A stretch of DNA of 64,000 nt from Clostridiaceae bacterium. Lineage in GTDB: Bacteria > Bacillota > Clostridia > Lachnospirales > Lachnospiraceae. A model generated the notes under the pieces. That model did no database searches. It was not told where the DNA came from and saw only the letters and a program-made list of their open reading frames with translations. Shown here one piece after another: positions 1-8,809 of the stretch. Made by a program: the position numbers and the translations under genes. The stretch spans positions 1 through 64,000 of the forward strand of contig QXWR01000008.1 of assembly GCA_009911065.1 (NCBI GenBank). The letters run 5' to 3'. Position 1 is the first letter of the stretch. Each line of letters begins with the position of its first letter.

Positions 1-67
1 TTCCCACCAGAAGTTCTGCGGTCAGTTTGGAGGCAATATCCTTATTTTGATATGCGATTGCTCCCAT
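1..67 (-). CDS. 5' fragment of an unidentified protein (possibly Rpn/PD-(D/E)XK nuclease-like)
   Basis: The frame begins at the ATG at 67..65 and runs off the left edge, giving 22 residues that start MGAIAYQNKDIASKL. Such a start resembles a family of Lachnospiraceae proteins related to Rpn/transposase-type PD-(D/E)XK nucleases, but that is recall from a very short stretch and no catalytic residue is visible. A purine-rich stretch (GAAAGGAAAGAAGCGCAT read on the minus strand) precedes the ATG and can act as ribosome-binding site. It is transcribed leftward, in the same direction as the sugar-uptake genes to its right. Confidence 0.4.
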   Translation of the reverse strand, partial: MGAIAYQNKDIASKLTAELLVG

Positions 68-271
68 ATGCGCTTCTTTCCTTTCATTATAATGTATTTT
101 TTCTATCTATTGCAAGAGCTTAAGACGAAAAATCGTCCTTTTTTCTTCTGGCAAGCCTCCTCTCTGTACGATTTTGATTTTACTTCTGGAAAATTGACTT
201 CATACACAGTCACAAAAATAAGAACTTTAGGAATTTACCAGAGAGAATCTCCGGTAATGATAAACTAAGTA

Positions 272-299
272 TAGTTGACAGCCGGACGACTGTCAACTA
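272..299. terminator. Perfect 10-bp stem-loop in the 68-386 intergenic region
   Basis: TAGTTGACAG (272-281) pairs perfectly with CTGTCAACTA (290-299) around an 8-base loop. It lies about 90 bases beyond the stop of the solute-binding protein gene on the minus strand. The bases after it on either strand are only moderately T-rich, so it is a weak candidate for the operon's terminator. A second imperfect hairpin (TAGAG..CTCTA) overlaps the stop codon near 353-390. The rest of 68-386 is AT-rich with no further feature I can name. Confidence 0.4.
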
Positions 300-386
300 C
301 TTTATACTTTTTTCATTAAGATAAAATCATTATAAAATATAGAAATGATCTTTAGAGCGTGGCGGAAAGCAATTTTCAGACACACT

Positions 387-2063
387 CTAGTCCTTCTCAT
401 ACTCCTCAATCATTTCCTCAATGGGCGGAATCTTCTCCAGCTCATCCATCATTGTATTGTATCCCAGCCGGTCCAACTCGGCCAAATAGCTGTCCCAGGT
501 GCTGTCAACATCAATTTGGCCTAAAATCGCCTGGGTACGGTAATTGGAAACATAGGCATCCAAATCTCCTCTGATCTTCTGGAAAATATCCCCGTATTTC
601 GTCTCGTTGGCCAGATCTTCTTTATAGGGTCTGTGCTGCCATTTCAGCCAGGAACCCCCATCCTTTGCAGACCAGTATTTTCCTCCGGCCCGGAAAAGCT
701 CCTCCTCTCCAATCCACCGGGTCACTTCCTCTGTCTGTCCAAACTGGCTGAAACTCCAGGTTCCCTTATCTCCTGAATTTAGCTGATTGATCTTTATGGG
801 CATTTCTCCGGCTTCGTCCCATTTCCAGTCCACATCCTTCTCTCCAAAGAACAAACTGGCCACAATCTCCTTATCCCCATTCCCCAATATGGAATAGTTA
901 AAAAACTGCAAAATCTTCGCAAGCTTCTCGTCATCCACATCCCGGTTTACAAAAAATCTGCCATAGGCCGGAGTCGGATTGACCGCAGCCCGCACCTCTC
1001 CCCCATCTGGCCGGATGCCTGGAGTTATGAGAATTTTTGCATTGGGATCTCGGTCAAAAAGGGTCAAAGGAGGACGATCCACTGCCCAGCTGTTTAACGC
1101 ATTTACAGAAGTAAGCCAATACCCGGCTGCCCCCGTGTTGATTTTATCCCAGGCCAGGGTCCGGTCCGGACTGATAATCTCAGGGTCAATGAGATTTCTG
1201 GCATACAGATCCTGAAATCCTTTCAAAAATTCTTTGTATTCCTCCATAGCATAACTGTGCTCTGCCCTTCCGTTTACATTGTTAATCTCCTTGGCAAATC
1301 CATAAGCGGAATAAAACTGCCCGATATTCCCCACGCCCCAATCCGGAGCCGCAGCGCCCAATGTATCATTCTTTCCATTCCCGTCTGGATCTTTATTGAC
1401 AAACCCATCCATAATTTCCGCAAACTTACTAAGCTCAATTCCATTGTCCGCCACATAAAGCCGGTCTGACACCTGCTCCACATTAACCCCTAAATCAATG
1501 CCAAGATTTTCAATCCAGTCATACCGATAGCAGTCTCCAGGAAGATAATAATCTACAAACTGAAAGGTCAAACCTGCCAAATATAAAAACTCCTCCTCAT
1601 TTTCCGGATTTAAAATCATTTTGTATATCAGGGGATTTTCATCATAATAGTTCAGAAGCAAAGGACAATATTTTTCCACCATCTCCTTGGGAATGGTCCG
1701 AATCAGCTCCTGAGCCTGCATCCAGCTGAGTGTCTTTTCCTCTGTCCACATACAGTCCGGCATTTCACCAGACGCCAAAAGAAGATCGATTGTATCTGTA
1801 GTTTCCGCCTTCTCCACCGTAAGATTGATGTTTAAGGCGTCCTCAATCATTTTCTCTGCAAAAGAGCCGTCCTCATAATCGGAATAGCACCAGTATCCAG
1901 TGTATGTAATATCATAAACTTTGTCCGGGTCTGGCTCTGCGCCCCTTCCCCCTCCAGAAGAAGTATTTTTCCCTGAACCGGAACACCCGGATATGGCTGC
2001 TGCTGCCAAAGATAAAAGAATACACAAACTCCATAACCGCTTTCTGTCTCTTTTCTTACTCAT
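387..2063 (-). CDS. Extracellular solute-binding lipoprotein of a carbohydrate ABC importer (LplA type)
   Basis: 558 residues. A basic N-terminus and hydrophobic stretch end in a lipobox (I-S-G-C, Cys27), followed by a Ser/Gly-rich linker, so the protein should be lipid-anchored on the outer face of the membrane. Length and the two neighbouring permeases match the large family-1 binding proteins (LplA-like) that feed complex-glycan or oligosaccharide importers in Firmicutes. It is the last gene of the minus-strand operon, 76 bases after the BNR-repeat gene, with the ribosome-binding site AGAGG before the ATG. No ATPase gene is present, so the importer probably borrows a shared MsmK/MsmX-like ATPase, as known for this class. 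The substrate cannot be read from the sequence; the BNR neighbour hints at a host or mucin-type glycan. Confidence 0.85.
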   Translation of the reverse strand: MSKKRDRKRLWSLCILLSLAAAAISGCSGSGKNTSSGGGRGAEPDPDKVYDITYTGYWCYSDYEDGSFAEKMIEDALNINLTVEKAETTDTIDLLLASGEMPDCMWTEEKTLSWMQAQELIRTIPKEMVEKYCPLLLNYYDENPLIYKMILNPENEEEFLYLAGLTFQFVDYYLPGDCYRYDWIENLGIDLGVNVEQVSDRLYVADNGIELSKFAEIMDGFVNKDPDGNGKNDTLGAAAPDWGVGNIGQFYSAYGFAKEINNVNGRAEHSYAMEEYKEFLKGFQDLYARNLIDPEIISPDRTLAWDKINTGAAGYWLTSVNALNSWAVDRPPLTLFDRDPNAKILITPGIRPDGGEVRAAVNPTPAYGRFFVNRDVDDEKLAKILQFFNYSILGNGDKEIVASLFFGEKDVDWKWDEAGEMPIKINQLNSGDKGTWSFSQFGQTEEVTRWIGEEELFRAGGKYWSAKDGGSWLKWQHRPYKEDLANETKYGDIFQKIRGDLDAYVSNYRTQAILGQIDVDSTWDSYLAELDRLGYNTMMDELEKIPPIEEMIEEYEKD

Positions 2064-2139
2064 ATATTCCTCTTTTCCGACGCACCTGCCGCGTCATTTA
2101 GAACCATTAATACCAGTTTCATAAACCGTCTTTTTTCTC

Positions 2140-3330
2140 TCAATTCCCGGTCACAGCATCCTCCAACTGTTCATACGAAATTCTTCGAATCCTTAATTTT
2201 GTCAGACAACTCTTCTCCTTGGGTCCGCCTGCATTATATCCCAAAAGAATACCGTCTTCCAAAAAACACATGGCACAGTAACAGTATCCATGATCTTCTT
2301 CCGTCTCAAATGCCACCTCCCTGGAAAAGGTTTTTCCGTTATCTCTGCTCATTGCAATCACATAAGGAGTACGCCCACCTGTAAAGATCTCCGTCTTTTT
2401 TTCTCTTCCGTTATATTCTGGAACCGGGTTCCACACTGCATAGATAATCCCATCCCAGTTACGTTTCATGCTTAAAGGACTGTTGGGAGACGTAAAGCGG
2501 GAAGGCTGGGCGCTTGTCCAGGTATTTCCGTTATCCATAGAGTACATTTCATACTGACGCCCTAAATCGGTTCTGGCAAATCCCCATAAAATCCCAGGAC
2601 GAATCTCCAGCACCCCAGGTTCCTGAAGTCCGGACTGGCAGTTGGCCAAATGAGGCATACTGCATTTTCCTTCGGAAACCATCCAGCTTCTTCCATCATC
2701 ATCCGAATAGAAAAACATAACTTCTGAACGGCTGTCCATATAAAGATTTCCATCTGGGGTGTTTTCAAACGGCCTGCTTGCCTCTTTTTCCTTATCTCCG
2801 GTTTTTCCGGTTCTGTGAACTGCTGCCGGTATCAGAATCCGGCCGCTTGCCAGCCGAACCACCCGGTCATTGTTCACCACAAAAAATCCTTCCTCGGGCG
2901 TACACAAAACCCGTTCACTCCAGGTCTCTCCTCCATCCCCAGACCGCCGCAAGTACATTTGCATCACCGTATAGGTGGTTCTTACCAGATAAAACAGCCC
3001 TATATCCCCATTTTCCATAGGAATCAGAGAAAGAGACATGATATTTTTTGCCTTCTCCTCTTTACAGGTCATAAGAATCCCTTTCTTCTCAAAGGTTCTT
3101 CCCTGATCCTTTGATATGGCAAAACCAATATCAGAACAAGCCCAATCTTCCCATCCTTCTCCTCCAAACCGGCTGTACACAAACAGAATCCTTTTATCTG
3201 GCAGAGGAAAAAACGCCCCTTCACTGTTCCGGCAGTTTTTTTCTTCCATGTTAGGGGGAAATTCTGCCACAATCGTTCCCAATTCATTTTTTTTCATCTT
3301 TTTACCCTTTTCCCTTTTTATTTTTTTCAT
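2140..3330 (-). CDS. BNR/Asp-box repeat protein, sialidase-like glycoside hydrolase
   Basis: 396 residues with at least five Asp-box motifs (S-x-D-x-G-x-T-[WF]): SKDQGRTF, SGDGGETW, SDDDGRSW, SMDNGNTW and SRDNGKTF, spaced as in a beta-propeller of the sialidase superfamily. There is no signal peptide, so it should act in the cytoplasm on imported sugars. A true exo-sialidase needs an arginine triad, Tyr and Asp, which I cannot assign with confidence, so the activity is open. The ATG at 3330 lies 4 bases after the permease stop and has AAGGA upstream; a second ATG at 3297 (residue 12) is preceded by an equally good AGGG-containing purine run, so the start is ambiguous between 396 and 385 residues. 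It is the third gene of the uptake operon. Confidence 0.75.
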   Translation of the reverse strand: MKKIKREKGKKMKKNELGTIVAEFPPNMEEKNCRNSEGAFFPLPDKRILFVYSRFGGEGWEDWACSDIGFAISKDQGRTFEKKGILMTCKEEKAKNIMSLSLIPMENGDIGLFYLVRTTYTVMQMYLRRSGDGGETWSERVLCTPEEGFFVVNNDRVVRLASGRILIPAAVHRTGKTGDKEKEASRPFENTPDGNLYMDSRSEVMFFYSDDDGRSWMVSEGKCSMPHLANCQSGLQEPGVLEIRPGILWGFARTDLGRQYEMYSMDNGNTWTSAQPSRFTSPNSPLSMKRNWDGIIYAVWNPVPEYNGREKKTEIFTGGRTPYVIAMSRDNGKTFSREVAFETEEDHGYCYCAMCFLEDGILLGYNAGGPKEKSCLTKLRIRRISYEQLEDAVTGN

Positions 3331-3334
3331 CTTT

Positions 3335-4222
3335 TTATCCTTTTACGGCCCCCACCATAATTCCCTTGACAAAATATTTTTGCAAAAACGGATAGATCAG
3401 CACAATGGGCAGTACCACTAAAATGGTGGTCGCAGCCTTAATGGTATCCGGATTGGTATCCACCAAAGCTCCGATGGCTTCCACCCCAGAAGTTGCTGTG
3501 GTTGTGGAGGCAGTCAGACTGTCCAGCATTCTCCGAAGTAAGTACTGCAATGTAGTCAGATTGGCTGTGCGCCGACAGTACATCATATTGTCAAACCAGG
3601 CATTCCACTGGCCAACCATCTGCCACAAAGCAACTGTAGCGATCACAGGCTTGGACAGGGGCATAATAATGGAAGTGAAAATTTTTGTCTGAGAAGCCCC
3701 GTCAATGGAAGCTGCTTCTTCCATTCCCTTGTCAATGGAAAAGAAATAATTTCGTATAATAATCGTGTTGTAAATGGAAAATCCGGATGGCAGCACATAC
3801 ACCAGGAAATTGTTCAGCAGCCCCAGCCTTTTCATATTCAAATAAGCCGGAATCATTCCTGCTGAAAAAAACATAGGTATCAGCAAAATAGCTGTAATGG
3901 TTTTTCGAAACGGCATATCTGTCCTGGTCAAAGAGTAAGCTGCCATACAACACACAATAATATGGATACCCGTCCCCACTGCCGTCCGCAATACGGATAC
4001 AACAAAAGCCATAATAATCTCATTGTCCTGAAAACAATACTTATAAGCATCCAGAGTCCATACCTTTGGCAGCAGATTGATGTGCATATAAGAAATGTCC
4101 TGTGCTCTGGAAAAAGAACGGACCACCACATCCCAAAAGGGAATAAAAACCGTAATACAGAATAAAATCATAAACAAAACATTACAAATGTCAAAAATAT
4201 GGCTCCCCGTGGATTTTTTCAT
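3335..4222 (-). CDS. Carbohydrate ABC transporter permease, MalG/YtcP (LplC) type
   Basis: 295 residues with about six hydrophobic segments. The EAA loop that docks the ATPase is visible (EAASIDGASQTKIFTSIIMP, about residues 188-207). Family knowledge makes it the second membrane subunit of a CUT1-type sugar importer, paired with the LplB-like permease encoded 75 bases upstream. The start is well supported by AAAGGGG seven bases before the ATG. Its stop is 4 bases from the next start, which indicates translational coupling with the BNR gene. Confidence 0.88.
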   Translation of the reverse strand: MKKSTGSHIFDICNVLFMILFCITVFIPFWDVVVRSFSRAQDISYMHINLLPKVWTLDAYKYCFQDNEIIMAFVVSVLRTAVGTGIHIIVCCMAAYSLTRTDMPFRKTITAILLIPMFFSAGMIPAYLNMKRLGLLNNFLVYVLPSGFSIYNTIIIRNYFFSIDKGMEEAASIDGASQTKIFTSIIMPLSKPVIATVALWQMVGQWNAWFDNMMYCRRTANLTTLQYLLRRMLDSLTASTTTATSGVEAIGALVDTNPDTIKAATTILVVLPIVLIYPFLQKYFVKGIMVGAVKG

Positions 4223-4297
4223 AGTTTCCCCTTTCTGTCACATTTGACCTGTTATTTTACCGGACGTCTCCACTTTTCTTCTATACCAGTCTTTTGA

Positions 4298-5236
4298 TCA
4301 GATTACCTTGTATTCCGGATTGGCCTTTCTGGCAAACCAGTTGGCGATTATTACCAAAGCCAGACTCACTACATTTTGAAACAGTCCAATGGCTGTAGAG
4401 AAATCATACCGGCTCTCCACCATACCTTTCCGATATACATAAGTGGAAATTACATCTGCAGTCTGGTAGGTTGCGTCATTGTACAGATTGAATATTGGGT
4501 CAAATCCCACGCTTACCAGGCTTCCAATACTTAAAATCAGCATGGTACACATGGTTGGAAACATAGCTGGCAGGGTAATATACAAAATCCGTTGAAACCG
4601 GTTTGCCCCGTCAATGGAGGCCGCATCGTACATGGTAGTATCAATGCTGGAAATGGTAGCCAAATAAATCACAATGCTGTATCCCGTAGTTTTCCACAAG
4701 TTGGAAATCAAATAAATGGGAACAAACATATCCTTTTGAGCCATAAAATAGAGAGGCTTGTCAAGAACGCCTAGTTGAATCAAAAGTGCATTTATAACTC
4801 CTCCTGTGGGAGACAGAAGTTGATACACAAACGTGCCCACCACAACCCAGGAAAGAAAATGGGGCATGTAGGTGATGGTCTGCACCACCCCTTTCACTTT
4901 TTGGCTGGTAAGCTCATTGACCAGCAAAGTAAAAACAATGGTCACTGGAAATGTAGTCAAAAGAGTGAGAATGCTGATCTTTAAGGTATTTCCCAAAACC
5001 CGGTAAAAGTTTGGGTCAGTAAACAAGTCTTTAAAATGCTGTAAGCCTACCCACTCACTGCCCCCAATTCCCCTTGCCATCTTGTAATCTTTAAATGCAA
5101 TCAAAAGCCCTTCCATTGGCATATAGCAGAACAACACGACAAGAACAATGGACGGAAGCAGAAACAAATAAAAAGGCATGTATTTCTTCAGCTCTTTTTT
5201 CCTGTCTTTGATTCCTACAATGTTTGTTCTTCCCAT
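4298..5236 (-). CDS. Carbohydrate ABC transporter permease, LplB type
   Basis: 312 residues, with a cytoplasmic basic N-terminus followed by about six transmembrane segments. The EAA-type loop reads DAASIDGANRFQRILYITLP, the hallmark of the MalF/LplB subunit that contacts the ATPase. It is the first gene of the minus-strand uptake operon, divergent from the AraC regulator across a 215-base intergenic region. AAGGAAGG upstream of the ATG sets the start. Together with the second permease and the lipoprotein it forms an importer lacking its own ATPase gene. Confidence 0.88.
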   Translation of the reverse strand: MGRTNIVGIKDRKKELKKYMPFYLFLLPSIVLVVLFCYMPMEGLLIAFKDYKMARGIGGSEWVGLQHFKDLFTDPNFYRVLGNTLKISILTLLTTFPVTIVFTLLVNELTSQKVKGVVQTITYMPHFLSWVVVGTFVYQLLSPTGGVINALLIQLGVLDKPLYFMAQKDMFVPIYLISNLWKTTGYSIVIYLATISSIDTTMYDAASIDGANRFQRILYITLPAMFPTMCTMLILSIGSLVSVGFDPIFNLYNDATYQTADVISTYVYRKGMVESRYDFSTAIGLFQNVVSLALVIIANWFARKANPEYKVI

Positions 5237-5277
5237 CCTAACCTTCCTTTCTTTTTACATCCTACAATGGAAACCAA

Positions 5278-5291
5278 TGTCCGGCCAGACA
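5278..5291. promoter_or_regulatory. Palindrome in the divergent araC / permease control region (possible operator)
   Basis: TGTC-C-GGCC-A-GACA is a 14-base dyad 42 bases upstream of the permease start. The 215-base region 5237-5451 also holds two ATTGGA-containing stretches (near 5335 and 5391). A dyad close to the start of the operon divergent from an AraC-type gene could be a regulator site. AraC proteins more often bind direct repeats, so this is weak. Confidence 0.2.
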
Positions 5292-5391
5292 AAACACAAT
5301 ACCAGATATTGCCAAGGAGAAACATTCCGACAATATTGGATTTGTTATACAACATTATAGACATCTTGGGAAAATCCGTCCATAAACTGTA

Positions 5392-5421
5392 TTGGACAAA
5401 CCATGCACAAAATGATACACT
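5392..5421 (+). promoter_or_regulatory. Putative promoter of the araC-family gene
   Basis: TTGGAC (5392-5397) and TACACT (5416-5421) are separated by 18 bases, upstream of a strong ribosome-binding site (TAGGAGGAG) and the ATG at 5452. The -10 match is modest and an overlapping TATATA lies just downstream. Confidence 0.35.
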
Positions 5422-5451
5422 TATATAAAACTACCGATAGGAGGAGACTTT

Positions 5452-6297
5452 ATGTATGTAAATTCCGGATATCTGCACAATTCACTGGTAGACTTTAAAG
5501 ACAAAAGCCGTCCTCTTGTAGTGGGAAGCTGCGGAACCTACAAGCTGTACACCAGACCCACCCTTCCCACCTACCGCCCCAGAGGCCGCATTGATTTTCA
5601 GATCCTTTATATTGCCTCTGGAAAAGCTCACTTCTTCCTGGACGGAAAGGATGTGATTGTAACTGCAGGCCACATGGTTTTGTACCAGCCTAAGGAAATC
5701 CAGCGGTACATCTATTATGGTTCGGACCAGACCGAAGTATTTTGGGTTCATTTTACGGGAAACAATGTAAAAAATATTTTAAAAGGGTATCACATTCCCT
5801 TAACCAGCCATGTATTCTATATAGGGAAATTTCCAAAATACCGCCAGCTGTTCCAGGAGATGATTCAGGAATTACAGCTGTGCAGGCCTCATTATGAAGA
5901 ATTGCTCACGCTTCTTCTTCACCAGCTGTTTATTCTCATCAGCCGACAGTTAAACGAAGGACGAAAAGTCTCAGATCCTGTACAAAATGAAATGGAAACT
6001 GCCATACGCCACTTTAGCGAAAACTATAATACCGACATTGTGATCGAGGATTATGCCGCCAGTATGCACAGAAGCACCGTATGGTTCATCCGGACCTTTA
6101 AACAGTACACAGGAATGAGTCCCATGCAGTATATTATCTCCCTTCGCATTGCCAACGCCCAGCGCCTTTTGGGTACCATGGATTACAATGTAACTGAAAT
6201 CGCCTCCATTGTAGGCTATGATAACCCGTTGTATTTCAGCCGCCTGTTCAAGAAACAAACCGGTCTCTCACCGTCCGAATACAGAAAACATTTGTGA
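5452..6297 (+). CDS. AraC family transcriptional regulator with N-terminal cupin sensor
   Basis: 281 residues. The first 160 or so form a cupin-like ligand-binding half (AraC_binding type), and the last 100 contain the two helix-turn-helix motifs of the AraC/XylS fold, ending in the typical NPLYFSRLFKKQTGLSPSEY signature. The gene is divergent from the sugar importer operon, so it very likely controls it in response to the transported sugar; this is inference from position. TAGGAGGAG lies ahead of the ATG. A strong bidirectional terminator follows at 6305-6350. Confidence 0.88.
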   Translation: MYVNSGYLHNSLVDFKDKSRPLVVGSCGTYKLYTRPTLPTYRPRGRIDFQILYIASGKAHFFLDGKDVIVTAGHMVLYQPKEIQRYIYYGSDQTEVFWVHFTGNNVKNILKGYHIPLTSHVFYIGKFPKYRQLFQEMIQELQLCRPHYEELLTLLLHQLFILISRQLNEGRKVSDPVQNEMETAIRHFSENYNTDIVIEDYAASMHRSTVWFIRTFKQYTGMSPMQYIISLRIANAQRLLGTMDYNVTEIASIVGYDNPLYFSRLFKKQTGLSPSEYRKHL

Positions 6298-6304
6298 TAA
6301 CCAC

Positions 6305-6350
6305 AAAAAAGAGAAACACCACTGGAAAAATTGTGATGTTTCTCTTTTTT
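6305..6350. terminator. Bidirectional rho-independent terminator between araC-type gene and recO
   Basis: The 14-base arms AAAAAAGAGAAACA (6305-6318) and TGTTTCTCTTTTTT (6337-6350) pair perfectly. The A-rich and T-rich ends give a U-tract in both directions. It sits between convergent genes. Confidence 0.8.
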
Positions 6351-6385
6351 TCTCTCCCTATATAACATTTGCCGACCCTCACTCC

Positions 6386-7048
6386 TCAAGAGCCATCTCC
6401 TTTTTGCATTTCCTTCAAAATTTCCAAGGATTTAAAATTCCGGTCAAGAAACCGCCTTTTATTCCACTCCACACACATTTTCAGCTCCTTTTCCACCTCG
6501 CTCTTTAACACAAAGGTATAAAGACTTTCCAGGGGGGAACAAAGAATATACTCCCATGCATAGGCAGCTGACGGACTGACCGGTTTTGGAGGCTTGGGAG
6601 TATATTCTCCCCCTGACGCCATAGCACGCAGCTCAAACACCAGCTGCACCAGAGAATTGGGAAGAGCAGGTTTTAACAGCGCACGGACCGACTGATAGAG
6701 AAGAAACAAAAGCTCTGTCCCTTCCATATTTTCCCTTCCATAATAATCGGCAAATTCCAGAAAATAAGAACTGTAACAGGCAGCCTCCACATCTCCTGCA
6801 ATCTCGGTAAAATAATTTTTCACCTCCCCTGACACCAGACTGTACGCATCTCTGCCCTCATAAAACTGAAATTTTCCAAACACCAAAGGACGGCTGACGG
6901 CCATGAGACTATTTCCCGGTTTTTTCGCCCCTCTTGCAAAAGCCGTAATTTTCCCTCTTTCCCTTGTCAAAATCACCAGCCGCCGGTCATACTCTCCGGA
7001 AGCTGCAGCTTTTAACACCATTCCAGTAAGACCTATTTTCTCCCGCAT
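6386..7048 (-). CDS. recO: DNA repair protein RecO
   Basis: 220 residues, with an N-terminal OB-fold start (GLTGMVLKAAASGEYDRRLV, then ERGKITAFARGAKKPGN) and an all-helical C-terminal half typical of RecO. RecO binds single-stranded DNA and SSB and loads RecA with RecR in recombinational repair. It is slightly shorter than the usual 240-250 residues, and no Cys4 zinc motif is visible in the C-terminal half. AGGAA precedes the ATG. In many Clostridia recO directly follows era; here they are separated by about 5 kb holding the K+ channel, a DNA glycosylase and a flavin reductase. Confidence 0.9.
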   Translation of the reverse strand: MREKIGLTGMVLKAAASGEYDRRLVILTRERGKITAFARGAKKPGNSLMAVSRPLVFGKFQFYEGRDAYSLVSGEVKNYFTEIAGDVEAACYSSYFLEFADYYGRENMEGTELLFLLYQSVRALLKPALPNSLVQLVFELRAMASGGEYTPKPPKPVSPSAAYAWEYILCSPLESLYTFVLKSEVEKELKMCVEWNKRRFLDRNFKSLEILKEMQKGDGS

Positions 7049-7101
7049 GCCTGTTCCTGCCTTTCCTGGGAATTATCGCAAAATAAAGCGAACGATTTTA
7101 T

Positions 7102-8292
7102 TTACAAATCAATCTCCACGCTGTCTCTCACATCCCGCTTGGTATACAGAATCACCATATCCCCCGCCTCCAGCTGCAATGAGCCGTTGGGAATAATGAT
7201 CTGATCTTTTCTGCGCACCATCACAATTAAAGTCTGTCGGGAAATATCCAAATCCCGGATTTTTTTCCCTGTCCAGGGATGGCGTTCCCGTAAAATCAGC
7301 TCCTTAAGCTTAATGCCAATCTCATCTTTAAATCCCTCTGCCCCTAAAATAAGCTTGTCTCCAGCCTCCAGCACAATATCTCCCCGAGGCACAATCGTCT
7401 TGTTTTCCCGGCAGATCACTGCCAGAATCAATCCCGAAGGAAGAGAGATTCTCTCCACTGGGAGACTTTCCCAAGGATGTCCCTTCTGCACCCGCAATGT
7501 GATAAATCGAATGTCCGTTTCGTCTGAATAGGTAGATACTGATTTTAACTTTGTGTACTGCTCCACAAATCCGGCAGAAATAATACCCGTGGGAATGGCA
7601 ACCGTTCCCACTCCCAAAAATGCAATAAAAATACCTACCATTCTTCCTGCAGACGTGATGGGATAAATATCCCCATACCCCACCGTAAGCAAGGTGGACA
7701 TGGCCCACCAGATTCCGGAAAAAGCATTTTGAAATTTGTCCGGCTGAACCTCATGCTCCAGACTGTACATACAAAGGGAGGAGGCTACCATCAGAATCAT
7801 AATAATACAGACCGAAGAAAACATCTGGTCCCGCTTTTCCACCAATACATCGGTAATCACATTAAAAGCATCGTAATAGGTGTTAATCCGAAACAATCGA
7901 AATATTCTTGCCACCCGAAACATTCGAAATGTCACAATTCCCATAGGAAAAAACACGGGCAAAAAATAAGGAAGGAAGCTTAACAAATCAATAACCCCAT
8001 AAAAAGAACGGACAAAAGCCACTTTTGCACCTAAAACACTTTTTTTAGGGTAAAGAAATTCTGCAGTCCATACTCGCAGAGCATATTCGACCCCAAAAAT
8101 AACCATTGTAAGAAAATCAATCTTTGTTAAAATATCCAAATAAGGTTCTGACACATCAAAAGTTTCAAACAAGGTGACAAACAAATTGATAAAAATAACA
8201 ATGGCAATAAAAAAATCAAAAGCAATACTTGCCATATCCTGATCTTTGCCAATCTGTATAATCTCAAATATCCTTCCCTTAAACTTCCTCAT
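7102..8292 (-). CDS. Voltage-gated potassium channel with two C-terminal RCK-C (TrkA_C) domains
   Basis: 396 residues. S1-S4 occupy about residues 20-140; S4 carries regularly spaced arginines (R123 to R135). Pore helix and selectivity filter TVGYGD sit at 203-208, followed by S6. The cytosolic tail (about 255-396) contains two similar modules, each with a D-I-V/L-E-A-G-D type segment (DIVLEAGDKLIL and SLQLEAGDMVIL), as in TrkA_C domains. There is no NAD-binding TrkA_N module between the pore and the tail, unlike most RCK channels. TrkA_C domains bind small ligands such as cyclic di-AMP in some Firmicute K+ proteins, so nucleotide gating is possible (inference). It starts 6 bases after the upstream gene's stop. 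Confidence 0.85.
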   Translation of the reverse strand: MRKFKGRIFEIIQIGKDQDMASIAFDFFIAIVIFINLFVTLFETFDVSEPYLDILTKIDFLTMVIFGVEYALRVWTAEFLYPKKSVLGAKVAFVRSFYGVIDLLSFLPYFLPVFFPMGIVTFRMFRVARIFRLFRINTYYDAFNVITDVLVEKRDQMFSSVCIIMILMVASSLCMYSLEHEVQPDKFQNAFSGIWWAMSTLLTVGYGDIYPITSAGRMVGIFIAFLGVGTVAIPTGIISAGFVEQYTKLKSVSTYSDETDIRFITLRVQKGHPWESLPVERISLPSGLILAVICRENKTIVPRGDIVLEAGDKLILGAEGFKDEIGIKLKELILRERHPWTGKKIRDLDISRQTLIVMVRRKDQIIIPNGSLQLEAGDMVILYTKRDVRDSVEIDL

Positions 8293-8298
8293 CTCTGG

Positions 8299-8655
8299 TT
8301 ATTCCTCTCCAATAATCTGAACAATCATAAGACTGGGAAGACAGACAATCAATTCCCCGTCGCGGGACTGTTTTCCCTGATGGACGCACACCTGATCCGG
8401 ACAGGAAGCCTCTGCGCACCATATCCTTCCTTCCTGAACCACCAGACGATTTTTCCCGCCTCTGGCGCCCAAAATCACCACCTCCTGATCCTTTGACAAA
8501 TCCAGCGTCTTCACCAGTTCTCCGTCTATTGTCACCTCAGCCCTCATAGCAGGAGTTCGATGGGTAAACCAGTACCCTCCTCCCATAACAGCCGCCAAAA
8601 GCAAAAGGATTGCTCCAAGCAGCACATCATTTTTTTTCCTGTTGTTTTGATTCAT
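8299..8655 (-). CDS. NusG domain II-containing membrane-anchored protein
   Basis: 118 residues from the ATG at 8655. A basic N-terminus and a single transmembrane helix (about 12-30) are followed by an extracellular beta-rich domain with conserved Cys pairs (CAEASCPDQVC and the later VCLP), the pattern of NusG_II proteins. These are common small proteins in Clostridia, often beside FMN-binding or Gx transporter genes; their role is not known. I prefer the ATG at 8655, which has GGAG eight bases upstream, over the in-frame ATG at 8673, which has no good site. It is coupled to the K+ channel gene (6-base gap). Confidence 0.75.
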   Translation of the reverse strand: MNQNNRKKNDVLLGAILLLLAAVMGGGYWFTHRTPAMRAEVTIDGELVKTLDLSKDQEVVILGARGGKNRLVVQEGRIWCAEASCPDQVCVHQGKQSRDGELIVCLPSLMIVQIIGEE

Positions 8656-8747
8656 TCTTTTTTCTCCAACCATATTTTCTTTCTTCCATCTGTGCCATCA
8701 TACCATATTTTCTCCCGAAAAGGAAGTTTTTTCGTGCAAACTGACAT

Positions 8748-8776
8748 AAGACAGAAGGGGAAATTTCCTTTATAAT
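8748..8776 (+). promoter_or_regulatory. Putative promoter of the DNA glycosylase gene
   Basis: AAGACA (8748-8753) lies 17 bases before a perfect TATAAT (8771-8776). An 8-base palindrome CGTATACG (8788-8795) lies just downstream in the leader, with AAAGGA and the ATG following. Confidence 0.45.
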
Positions 8777-8809
8777 ACTCGTAAAAACGTATACGAAAGG
8801 ACATACCCT

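Noticed and set aside
272-299. Transposon terminal inverted repeat
   Set aside because: Single short stem-loop without a transposase or matching partner; a terminator is more likely.
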